Of a stretch of 64,000 bases of DNA, positions 23,690 through 32,678 are shown in pieces. The DNA lies in the NCBI GenBank assembly GCA_020881915.1, contig JAJFPB010000011.1, positions 806,001 through 870,000 of the forward strand, read 5' to 3'. Both the position numbers and the translations under genes were made by a program. The DNA comes from Paramyrothecium sp. XJ0827. Taxonomy: Eukaryota; Ascomycota; Sordariomycetes; Hypocreales; Stachybotryaceae. Below the pieces are notes generated by a model that saw nothing but the letters and a program-made list of their open reading frames with translations, did no database searches and was not told the DNA's origin. Position 1 is the first letter of the stretch. Every line of letters begins with the position of its first letter.

Positions 23690-24060
23690 TCTACCAAATG
23701 CTCGAGGTTTGCGGGCTGAGTGGGGGAAGGGGGTCGTTCACGGAAGTTACATCAATTGCAAGCAAGCCGGGACTTCGTAAGTACCGTATGCGTAAGGGCG
23801 GGTGAAGTAGGAACGGAATAACTCGTAATCGCCCTGTTACGATGCCATCCTCCTTGGAATGGCGACTGATTCGATGCTCCATGATGCCCGGATATAGCAC
23901 AGGAACTCACAATCAACGGATGCGTTCGGGAATCGAGCAGAGTTCGTGATTATACGAAGGTCTTGAGGTCAAAAAAGCTTACTTCTTAATGCGGTTCTGC
24001 GGACAGCCCCGCTCTTTTTGCTTTCTTTCTGTTTCCGGATTTTCTTGTCCCTTTTCCTCT
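23690..24060. other. Upstream region of Reg1-like gene
   Basis: No separate gene seen. The short minus ORF at 23691-23900 has no motif; this stretch may hold the Reg1-like promoter and first exon. Confidence 0.3.
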
Positions 24061-24245
24061 TTTCTTATAACGTTACATGATAAGCGAGTCGGTCAGACAA
24101 GCGAGTCGAATATCTCTTATCGCACCTTATAACGTATAGGATAAGCGAACGCTCCAGACAAGCGAGTGCACCATAATACTGTATAATAGTAAATAACGTA
24201 CATGTAACTTATAGCGAGCCGCCCAATCAAGCGAGCCGCCCGAAA
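24061..24245. repeat. Three tandem pogo-type left terminal repeats
   Basis: Three successive sequences in the same orientation start at about 24069, 24130 and 24194 with TAACGT, followed by two AGCGA-containing boxes (for example GATAAGCGAGTCGGTCAGAC then AAGCGAGTCG; GATAAGCGAACGCTCCAGAC then AAGCGAGT; TTATAGCGAGCCGCCCAATC then AAGCGAGCC). The third is the left end of pogo-2. The first two have no element body attached. Confidence 0.8.
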
Positions 24246-26061
24246 ATCTCAACCCTCAAGACCGGAACTTCAATAAAAACACAACAGACCATCTGATCAT
24301 TTAGAACTAATCGCTATACTCATCTCCAGAAGCTGGAATATCTGCCTTACATGTTCTTGCATTATGCCCGGGCTTGCTGCATACACCACAGCGCCTTTCC
24401 CTCGGTTGCGCTGACCTTCCTTGACCACCTCTCCTCGATGATTCGGCCGCTATCTGCATATTCACATCCGTTTGATCAATTGATGCTTGGCCTTCCTCTA
24501 CAGTCGTTGTCCCTCCATTGCGTAGGCGTTTCTTTTTTTTCCCTGCGGCGCCGGCTTAGTATCTCATTTGCCTCTTGAAGATCCTGGACCTCAGCCTCTA
24601 GTAAAGCCATCTTATGCTGATTTGCAAGTAAACTCTTAGAAAATGAATTCAGAGCATCAATTATTGATGCTGGGGAGCTGCTTTTATGTCTTCTGATTCG
24701 TCTTTTAAGATATTCTGATTGAGATTGAGATTGCTTAACTGTCTTTGGGGTCCTCGAGGTCCAAGGGGCAGGAAGCTGTGGCTCATCGATAGCAGGCGTT
24801 GGAGTTCGTAACCGAATATCAAGCTTTGAGATCACATGGTCTGCATCTAAAGGAGTAAGTCCGGTGCCCTTAAAACCTCCCTGAATATTCGATTTGGTTA
24901 AGCTGGCTTGGTGTGCGGCGTAGAAGGCCGGAAAGAACTCGGTCTTGGAAATGTGTGTTATAGAGCATTTGATCAAATGCTCTATTTCTCGACCATATGC
25001 CTTCTTGAGCGGCCCAAAGCACCCAACATCAAGAGGCTGAAGTAGATGAGACGAATGAGGCGGCATACATAGCGTAATGATGTGGTTCTCTTCGCAATAT
25101 TTCTCAAAGTCGACCGAGTGGTGACTTTCGTGCCCATCAAGCATCAGAAGACGATAGTGACCGGTTGATCGGGCTTTGGTGTGCTGATTAAAGTGCTTGA
25201 GCCACTCAAGGCCTGTCTCGTTATCGGTCCAGCCATTTTGAGTCGTCGTAATAGCCCAATCGCCGGGGAGGTTGCTTTCCCGGTACCAACTGGCGAGGTG
25301 GTATTGGCCCGCAACCACAATGAACGGTGCCATCGCCCAGCCTTCGGCATTGATCGCCTGGATGACTGTAACCCATTCCCGGTTTCCAGGCTGCACTGAT
25401 TTCGCCTTTCCACGTCTTTCTGCGCCTGTGACAACCATTCCGCTTGCAATGACGCCCATCATAAAGCCAGTCTCATCAAAGTTGTAAATATCAGCTAGGT
25501 TAATGCCGTATTTCGCGATTGTATTCTCCACGAGCCTGAACCAATCGCGAATAATAGTTGGATCTTCGCATTTGGCCCTCTGATAGTCATATTTACGAAA
25601 AAACGCGTCTTGAGGTCCTGGTTGTCGCCTGACGAAGTTGGAAGCCCAGCGCTTGCCGACAGGTGACGCGTCGCGGTCGGCGAGCAGTCGATTAGCCATT
25701 TCTTCAACACCACGCAGTCGCGGAGGAAATCCTCGCGAATCCAGGTCTAGAATGAACTGAGCAATAATATTTTCCTCTAGATTGGTTAGACGACGTGATT
25801 TTGGGATCCAATCGCGCCGAGATTGAATGTCATTCTTCCGGCGACGTAGCCTCGGCTCAGAGACTTCATAGATGCTAGCAGCATGTCGGAGACTTAGTTT
25901 TGGGTCATTTTGAAGGGCTTGAAGTGCAAGAAGGGTCTTTGCCTCAGTATTAGATTGTGACATGCTAGAGAGTGAAGATTTGATGGATGAAGTAACCAGT
26001 TAGGTGTAGGGGGGAAAAGTGCGTCGCATACTTGGATGCGTCGCATGCTTATCATGCACGT
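24196..26061. mobile_element. pogo-2 element, nearly complete
   Basis: The left end begins ACGTACATG at 24196 and the right end is the inverse ...CATGCACGT at 26061, each flanked by TA (24194-24195, 26062-26063), as expected for Tc1/pogo insertion. Each end holds a doubled box: AGCGAGCCGCC twice on the left and GCGTCGCAT twice on the right. The boxes differ between ends, so the repeats are imperfect. Confidence 0.8.
24307..25963 (-). CDS. pogo-2 transposase (HTH + DDE_1), one frameshift near the 3' end
   Basis: ATG 25963 opens 495 codons. Residues about 1-60 are the psq-type HTH (LRHAASIYEVSEPRLRRR), then a CENP-B-like HTH (RWASNFVRRQPG), and the DDE core: first Asp in IYNFDETGFMMGV, second in LLMLDGHESHHS, third in PPHSSHLLQPLDVGCFGPLK. 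The last about 20 codons run out of frame after an A8 tract near 24535. In the neighbouring frame the sequence continues through a CGVCSKPGHNARTC zinc knuckle to a stop at 24307. The catalytic domain itself is unbroken, so the protein may still bind and cut; only the knuckle tail is disconnected. Strong paralogy to pogo-1. Confidence 0.88.
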
Positions 26062-26063
26062 TA

Positions 26064-26387
26064 CACCAGCGAGAACGAAATTTTTGAAATCAGCCTGCCG
26101 CACAACACCACGAACAGTAGACATTCGCTCAGAAATCACAACTGCACCACAAACGCCGGGTGTAGTCTCATCCAACCGCCTGCACATGTTATTGCATCGG
26201 TATATTAAAGGGATATCTTCTGATGCTCAGTGCACAGGGCCAGTCTGCTCCCTTGAAATAAATAAATATGGTTCTTCCCTTGCTGTGCTTGTTGAAAAGA
26301 GTCAACCGAAGCGTAAACTAAGTTCTATATCACTGTTGTACAGCCACGCAAAGACGACCTGCAGAAAACAGTTTGATGCATTTCTTC
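26064..26387. other. Spacer between pogo-2 and GT43 gene
   Basis: No gene recognised. The + strand ORF running across 26036-26572 is a shadow of the glycosyltransferase gene. The stretch is the 3' flank of that gene. Confidence 0.4.
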
Positions 26388-27788
26388 CTATTCCCAATCG
26401 GCTTCCTCGTCATGTGTCAATGGTTCATTGTGCCATACCAAATGACACTTCTCCTGGTCGGCTGTGGATGGTCCGCAGAGTGGCTCCAAGTCCCGCACGT
26501 TTCCCACAATTTGGGCCAGAAATTCTGACTCGCCTGCAAACTCCTCCCACTTCCAGAATCTCGGACCCGTAATCACAGGTCCCAACAATGAAGAATTGAA
26601 ACTGTATCCGCCATAGTCGAAAGCAAATGGCCGTACCCAAGGTCCATCAGCACCTGTAATGACACCTTTGTCATCTACGGTTGGACTCTCCCATTCGCCG
26701 CGGCCGGGGAGATTGCCCACCGGGAAAACTCCGCATCGAACAACTCTTGTTAATATGGTTAGGAGATATGAAAGTATCTTATTATCGTCGTCAAGTCCAT
26801 AAACAGGTCCGTGACCGAAAACGCCCCGTCCTCCTGGGTTGGACCGCGCAGGGCGAGATAGTGCATTGACCACCTGGAGGACGGCATTCTTTTGTGCATT
26901 GCCCCATGCTTTCGTTAGTCCATAAGAGAAGTATATATATGGAACGCCGGTTTGGCGTAACGTGAGCGCGACTTTTGGATCAATACTAATTTCGTCCTCG
27001 GCAACGACCCAGATAAGCTGGAACCCGAGGTTTTGAGAACCAGTGAGTACTTGTCGGTCAAGCCACGACTTGATGGCATGGCCATGACGTTTAAAGTATC
27101 GAGCTCTCATGGATCCGGCCTTGCTATTTGGCGAGGACACAGTGGTGACGTAAATCGTCGGTTTACCAAGTTGTAAACCATTGAGGGACCAGGATGCCGC
27201 CTCATCGAAAGCGGAAGTAGCCCGGTGGAGGATCTTGAGACTCTGTGTTGTAGTAAAATGCTCGCCATTGCAATACATGTCGAGTAGTGTTAGGCGAATG
27301 AACTCGTTCATGTCGACCGTGTTCGAAGTCGGATGGATGTCGCGCTCTAGTGGCCGTGGAGGCAAAGATAGAGCTGCTCGCCCCGATGGATCATAAATCG
27401 GGCTAGTAGATTCCGAGCAACGACAAACGGAACAAAAGGCGAAGTCGGCAGAGAACCCAGTGCTGTCACCCATTTGAGCAGGGAATATTCCAGGTAGCGC
27501 TTTGTGACCGTCGCCACCCAGGTAGCTGTCTCGATCTGGAGTTCCATATATTCGTCCGTAGAATGTGATGTAGTATGCGGCGTACATGACAACGGCTATT
27601 CCGACCATGCTCACGATTCGTAACCAGATCGGCCCGCGGGGGGTGAACCGTGAAAGTGTCATCCATCGAGGCGGTAGTAGACGATATGTGAATAACTTTT
27701 CTTTGGCTAATCTTCGCCCAGGCTTTGAGTCGTCCATCATTATGGCAAGTTCCTCATCTTCAAGCGAGGTAATTGAGCCAGCCGACAT
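26388..27788 (-). CDS. GT43-type glycosyltransferase, type II membrane protein
   Basis: The 466-codon intronless ORF begins at ATG 27788. A cytosolic tail of about 53 residues precedes one membrane segment (WLRIVSMVGIAVVMYAAYYI, about 55-74), so the catalytic domain should face the Golgi lumen. Beyond a stem, GT43 landmarks occur in order: TIYVTTVSSPN (211-221), QLIWVVAEDE (257-266), KAWGNAQKNAVLQ (293-305), the metal/UDP motif GLDDDNKI (331-338), CGVFPVGNLPG (352-362), AFDYGGYSFNSSLL (389-402), the ESEFL catalytic-glutamate region (420-424) and LVWHNEPL (450-457). Animal GT43 enzymes transfer glucuronic acid and plant members act in xylan synthesis, so a UDP-GlcA or UDP-Xyl donor is likely, but the donor here is inferred. 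It is divergent from the epimerase fusion at 29048. No lesion is present. Confidence 0.85.
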   Translation of the reverse strand: MSAGSITSLEDEELAIMMDDSKPGRRLAKEKLFTYRLLPPRWMTLSRFTPRGPIWLRIVSMVGIAVVMYAAYYITFYGRIYGTPDRDSYLGGDGHKALPGIFPAQMGDSTGFSADFAFCSVCRCSESTSPIYDPSGRAALSLPPRPLERDIHPTSNTVDMNEFIRLTLLDMYCNGEHFTTTQSLKILHRATSAFDEAASWSLNGLQLGKPTIYVTTVSSPNSKAGSMRARYFKRHGHAIKSWLDRQVLTGSQNLGFQLIWVVAEDEISIDPKVALTLRQTGVPYIYFSYGLTKAWGNAQKNAVLQVVNALSRPARSNPGGRGVFGHGPVYGLDDDNKILSYLLTILTRVVRCGVFPVGNLPGRGEWESPTVDDKGVITGADGPWVRPFAFDYGGYSFNSSLLGPVITGPRFWKWEEFAGESEFLAQIVGNVRDLEPLCGPSTADQEKCHLVWHNEPLTHDEEADWE

Positions 27789-29047
27789 ATTACGCTCGTT
27801 GTCCCGATCATTTAGAGCGTTGACACTAAGGGTCTAGGTTGTGTTTGCCAACGAGGTCGCATCAACAATGTCGGTAAAAATGAGAAAACCAAGAGAACAG
27901 CTCTTTATTTTTTTTTAAGCAGAGTTGGTAGATAACGAGACAGTTTAGATGGGCCAGCACAATAACTTTTCAATACGGGCGTGGGGTGGTCGTAGGAACC
28001 ACAAGAGCCTAGGCGACCGTGGGATGGTTTAGCTGGAATAGAGAGACGGAATGGATTGGCAGTATCTCTCGTTGTCTAAAAATCGATGTTTTCAGATCAA
28101 GCTCCCCTTCATTCCTCCTGGTTGACGCGTACAATAAATACGCCCCAATAATTCGACGTAATGCTGATGTCTTATGTTTCAGTTTCGGGATTGGCGGCAA
28201 ACTCTACCTCCTGTGTTGTACGATAGCATGTTTTCCGCACTCGTCTCAACCCACATCTGCTGAAGCTCGGACAAAGTCACGATTTCTTAGGAATAAAAGC
28301 ATCCGCATCTTGACTGGCTACGCGGCGCTAGATCACCTCTACACGGGATCTGGCTGTCAATTTTATTCGCATCTGTTCTAGCTTCGGAAGTAATTTGCCA
28401 CCAGCTGAGACTGAGACATTTGGCAATAACCGAATCCTCTCCTCATTCCAGGAAAAGGGTTGTTAGACTACCACATCATCGTGCCAATACTCCCTTCCTG
28501 CTTGGACAATAACCCCCTCAGACAACAACTTGAAGTTCATCAGTCTGCTCTAGGCTTAGACTCGACATCAAACACTGGTCGACGATCATTGTCTTACTTC
28601 GTAGTCACCAGTCCCGGAATTAGCCATTGATAGGAAGCCACTGAAGCTTGGGGGTGCCATATTGTTCGAAAATGGGGCTCTCTACTTCACTGCAGCCACA
28701 GATATGAAAACATCTGCATGTGTTGGGGCAAAGATAAGAACTGGTCGTGATCCACAACAGTGTTCACTCCTAGCTGGAATTGTTTCTCGTATTCTATCCT
28801 TTTAGCCGACCCCCTCCCAGCATGGTTGTATGACTGATGTTTCCTTTCTCCGTTTCCTCATCTGTTCACGATATTGTTACAGTAACGCAGGAGTACCAAT
28901 TACCTTGACTTCTCGCCCGGTCCTATTTTCTATGGTGGGTTCCTTCGGTCTTGTCACCTTTTGAAGAAGGTGCTTGCTTTCACCTTTTCCGACTCTGATT
29001 GTCCTCCAGCTCTTTAGTCTAGATGACCGGATTGTCGTCTTGACAGC
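27789..29047. promoter_or_regulatory. Shared divergent promoter region of the glycan gene pair
   Basis: The 1259 bp between the two starts holds no supported gene. A T-rich tract (about 27904-27916) and CT-rich patches just upstream of ATG 29048 (about 28960-29040) look like fungal core-promoter sequence. No specific factor site was identified. Confidence 0.45.
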
Positions 29048-31267
29048 ATGATCCACAACGCCTTAACCAACAGCCGAAGGGTGATACGATTGCTTGCTGC
29101 ATTTGCAATCTATGTCATCATCATACAGATCTTTGCAGCGACTTCCAGCGGCTCATTTAAAAAGAGACTTCCGAACTTTAGAACCCAGTCTTCAGGGAAA
29201 TGCGATGCTCAGGACATAAAAGAGTCAAATGCCACTGTGGTTGCCGAGCATACCTATGATGGCCTGGCTCGCACAGCTATGTCCAAAGACCGGCCTCTGG
29301 ATCCGTGTCAAGATATTAGCCTTCCGCATGGTGACAGCGTAGCACCCAAGAAGGTCACTAATACTAAAGTGTTAGTAACGGGCGGTGCAGGTTTTATTGG
29401 GTCGAACCTCGTGGATCGTCTGCTCGACCTTGGCTACACAGTCCGGATTCTCGACAATCTCTACACGGGCTTCCTAAGAAACGTTCCGCTACAAAAGAAA
29501 GACGTGGAATTCATCCTCGGAGATATCATGGATCCGGCTATTCTCGCACAGGCTGTGGATGGTGTCGACTATGTATTCCACCTCGCCGCCATGAGCAAAG
29601 TCGTGCCCTCTGTAAAAGACCCGGACATGGCCCGATTCTGTGTCGAGTCTAACGCCCTTGGCACCTGGAATGTTCTCAACGCCACCCGAGCGTTCGTCGA
29701 CGACGGAGACGGAACTGGTGTGAAGAAAGTGATCTATGCAGCGTCATCAACATACTACGGAAACAAACCACCACCACAGCAAGAAGACATGGCACCCGAC
29801 TTTCTAACCCCTTATGCGGCCAGCAAATACGAGGGCGAACTTCAGATGCAAATGTTTGATAGTCTATTCCAAGTTCCGACCATTTCAACTCGATTCTTTA
29901 TGGTTTACGGCCCTCGTCAACCGAGTACTGGTGCCTACGCCATTGTGACGGGGGTCTTTGCAAAGCAAGCGGCCGAGGGCAAGCCGCTGACTATTGAAGG
30001 CGACGGGTCCCACTACCGCGATTTCATCCACGTCCACGATATAGTTAACGGGTTAATTCTTTCCCAGCAACATCCCAAGCTCCACGGAGATGTCGTCAAC
30101 CTTGGCACCGGTACTGCGTTTTCCGTTCAGGATGTCGCGAATCTCGTGTCGAATAACCAGGTCCACGTCGATGCACGCAAAAATGACCTTGAAGGGACCC
30201 TCGCTGATACCTGCCGGATGAAGAAATTATTGGGGTACAATCCGTCGAAGGATTTCAAGAAGGAGATGGCCTACATGGTCGAGGAAACTTTCGCAGGCAA
30301 CGTTTTCATGCAGAATTGGTTGACGCCGGCTCATGCATTAGCAGCACCCCATCTCCTTGCGTCCGGAACAACCATGTTCAAATGGCCAAAAAGCCAGGAT
30401 GATCTCGATGCATTAATACTGGCTCTTGGAAAGATCGAAGTCGATACAAGCCCCGAGAATAGGCAGCAAATCTCCGTGATACCATTCTCCATCAACGACA
30501 AGGACGACACACACATCAAACGTAGTGTTCTCCTCAATACTGTTTTTTCGTTGGCCCGGTTTGGTAGTATTACCAACTATATCGTCGCTCCAACTTCTAC
30601 CTTGGCATTGGAGATTTGCACGTCCCTCAACTTACCATGTTATGATGCAAAGAGAACGACGCTGCTTGGACTTATTTCGGATCTGCTGACCCGCGATTAC
30701 GACGTGCACCTTGCGCAAGTGGGCAGTAGCTACATGAGACCGGTCTCTCCTTTTGCTGATGACCTATTTCGAACGGATGAAGATGCAGACATCTACCAAG
30801 CAAACCCATCAGGCGATTTCTTCGTTCGCAACAGTGCTCGTGTAAGGAGCGCCATCGCCACTTGGGCGGAGGAAATCACGGATTCTGATCTCCAACTCAG
30901 TCATCTGTTCACAACGATTGGCTGGGAGCGGCGACCATCACTCAAGATTTATTCTTTCGATGTTTCAACCATTTGCAGTGATTCCTTGACAGAGTCTGGC
31001 AGCACTCTCGAGGATTCTCAACAACCGCTCTCCCTCTTGGAAAACAACGGCAGTGGGGCCAAATACTGCGACAAGAGCAGGTTCTATCTCGGAGTTGGCT
31101 GTTCTGGTAGCTCTTCGGCGGCTGATATCAAAGCTGGCTTAAAAAAGGCCAGTCTGTGGCATCTGCGAGACTGTATGGATGAGGATCACTGCGATATTCA
31201 GCAACTGGTGCCAAGTCGCTGGGTAAAGAGACGACCAGATTTATCGACAACAGAGGCCCTCTGCTGA
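29048..31267 (+). CDS. Membrane-anchored NAD-epimerase fused to a glycosyltransferase-like domain
   Basis: An intronless 739-codon ORF. Residues about 13-31 (IRLLAAFAIYVIIIQIFA) form a signal anchor. Residues 107-415 are an extended SDR: NAD site TGGAGFIGSN (111-120), LDNLYTG, GDI, catalytic ASSTYYG (232-238) and YAASK (Y256, K260), then YGPRQPSTGAYA and GDGSHYRDFIHVHDIV, closest to UDP-hexose/UDP-uronate 4-epimerases. Residues about 440-640 resemble the nucleotide-diphospho-sugar transferase fold (GT77-like): a Rossmann start near VLLNTVFSLARFGSITNYIV, VHLAQVGSSYMRPVSPF where relatives have a DxD metal motif, and SGDFFVRNSARVRSAIATW. The DxD appears to be lost. A Cys-containing tail ends the protein. 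It probably converts a nucleotide sugar in the Golgi lumen for the divergent GT43 enzyme (inference). ATG 29048 is needed for the anchor. Confidence 0.85.
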   Translation: MIHNALTNSRRVIRLLAAFAIYVIIIQIFAATSSGSFKKRLPNFRTQSSGKCDAQDIKESNATVVAEHTYDGLARTAMSKDRPLDPCQDISLPHGDSVAPKKVTNTKVLVTGGAGFIGSNLVDRLLDLGYTVRILDNLYTGFLRNVPLQKKDVEFILGDIMDPAILAQAVDGVDYVFHLAAMSKVVPSVKDPDMARFCVESNALGTWNVLNATRAFVDDGDGTGVKKVIYAASSTYYGNKPPPQQEDMAPDFLTPYAASKYEGELQMQMFDSLFQVPTISTRFFMVYGPRQPSTGAYAIVTGVFAKQAAEGKPLTIEGDGSHYRDFIHVHDIVNGLILSQQHPKLHGDVVNLGTGTAFSVQDVANLVSNNQVHVDARKNDLEGTLADTCRMKKLLGYNPSKDFKKEMAYMVEETFAGNVFMQNWLTPAHALAAPHLLASGTTMFKWPKSQDDLDALILALGKIEVDTSPENRQQISVIPFSINDKDDTHIKRSVLLNTVFSLARFGSITNYIVAPTSTLALEICTSLNLPCYDAKRTTLLGLISDLLTRDYDVHLAQVGSSYMRPVSPFADDLFRTDEDADIYQANPSGDFFVRNSARVRSAIATWAEEITDSDLQLSHLFTTIGWERRPSLKIYSFDVSTICSDSLTESGSTLEDSQQPLSLLENNGSGAKYCDKSRFYLGVGCSGSSSAADIKAGLKKASLWHLRDCMDEDHCDIQQLVPSRWVKRRPDLSTTEALC

Positions 31268-31601
31268 TTGGACTGCATATACACGGCGTTTATGATGGGT
31301 TGGAAGTTAGGAGGGAATCACATTTGATAAATCGAAAGTAGCATTTTTTTAGCAATAACATACAACATGAACAACCTAGGTATCTAATTTGTGGCTTTTC
31401 TTGATTTATACATAGCCTTATTATCAGCTTCCAATAAAGATCTCGGGAATGGTAAGCATCCACCAAACACATCCAATGGACCATAATGAGTAGAAACCCC
31501 CTTAGCAGAAACATGTAAAATACAGGCAGTTTTTTTTCTTTAGGTATTCCAGAATGCAAGAAAACTGTGTTGAGAATTAGCAATATTCTCCACTAGCGCA
31601 A
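31268..31601. other. 3' flank of the epimerase fusion
   Basis: AT-rich, no gene recognised; the minus ORF at 31290-31583 has no motif. Confidence 0.4.
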
Positions 31602-32678
31602 TCCCCTTGACAGTCCTAAGGTGCAGGGGATGTCTCGGCCTCCACACTACCCCTGTCCATGATGTCAGTACATTGAGGAACAAGGAAATCCCTGTCCATA
31701 GAAAAAGCTATGTAACCGATTGTGACTATGCTTCCACAACAGACCATGCTGCCGCTACTAGCTATCTGACGATGGAAGCAGACAATGATGCCGCCGCGGC
31801 CACAGTGGCCCCCGAGGAACGGATTCCTGTTACAACGGACCATAGCCGGCGCGAGCAAGTTATTGATAACATGCCGGCCGGACCACAAGCCAACAAGCCG
31901 TACAGGGTCACATTTTGAAGGCCTCGACGTTCCATATCGACCTCTCAAGGTCCGGGACCTTCCGGAGACGCCGTTGAAGCTATTCCAGCTTTTCCTACCC
32001 GAATCCCTAGTTGAACAATGGGTCAGCTATACGAATAGCTCTGCCAATGACCCAACGACCGAGCCGAACGATGGGAGCCGCCAGAGTCATTGGATTGAGA
32101 CATCTGTGGCAGAAATCTATGTCTGGATAGGCATTGTGATATCAATGACCCTACATAGGGCTCCGCAACTAGAAGACTATTGGAAGGTGCCGGGAGACGG
32201 GGAATTCAGTCCTTCCTATCCATGGATTCAATTCATGACATATGATCGATTTTTCCTACTAAAAAGACGGCTCCAAATCCACGATCCGGATACAATACAA
32301 CATGGGGTGCCGGCCCCGTACAACAAGGTCAAGGAATGGGCTAACTATATCATGTCGGCTGCTATAGGTGCTGTTGAAGTTGGCAGCGATATTGGTGTAG
32401 ATGAGGGTATGATCAAGTTCGAAGGGCGGTCCAAGCAGAAGGTGACGATCCCGTCCAAACCAACACCCACAGGGATCAAGGTTTGGATCCTAGCTATCCA
32501 AGGCAATATCCTACACTGGATTTGGCATACGCCTGGATCTAAATTTGGCCCTGTCGGCGTTGAGCTCCCACAGAAAAAGCCCTTAAAAAACAGCCCCTGA
32601 ACAAGCCATCAGACGAGCCGTTGGATGAGGGCTCTGACGATATGTCTGACGATATGTCTGACGATATGTCTGACGATA
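31602..32678 (+). pseudogene. piggyBac-type copy 2, right part missing
   Basis: The end TCCCCTTGACAGTCCTAAGG at 31602 and a leader similar to copy 1 precede ATG 31773 of a transposase. A one-base loss near 31868 shifts the frame; the neighbouring frame then gives the N-terminal two thirds (DLPETPLKLFQLFLPESLVE, SVAEIYVWIGIVISMTLHR, MTYDRFFLLKRRLQI, IGVDEGMIKFEGRSKQK, HWIWHTPGSKFGPVG). A second shift occurs near 32595 and the sequence ends inside the DDMS minisatellite at 32678, where copy 3 begins. The second and third catalytic Asp blocks are absent. Confidence 0.87.

Noticed and set aside
26036..26572. 178-codon + strand ORF
   Set aside because: It is antisense to the GT43 gene, which has full family motifs in the opposite frame.
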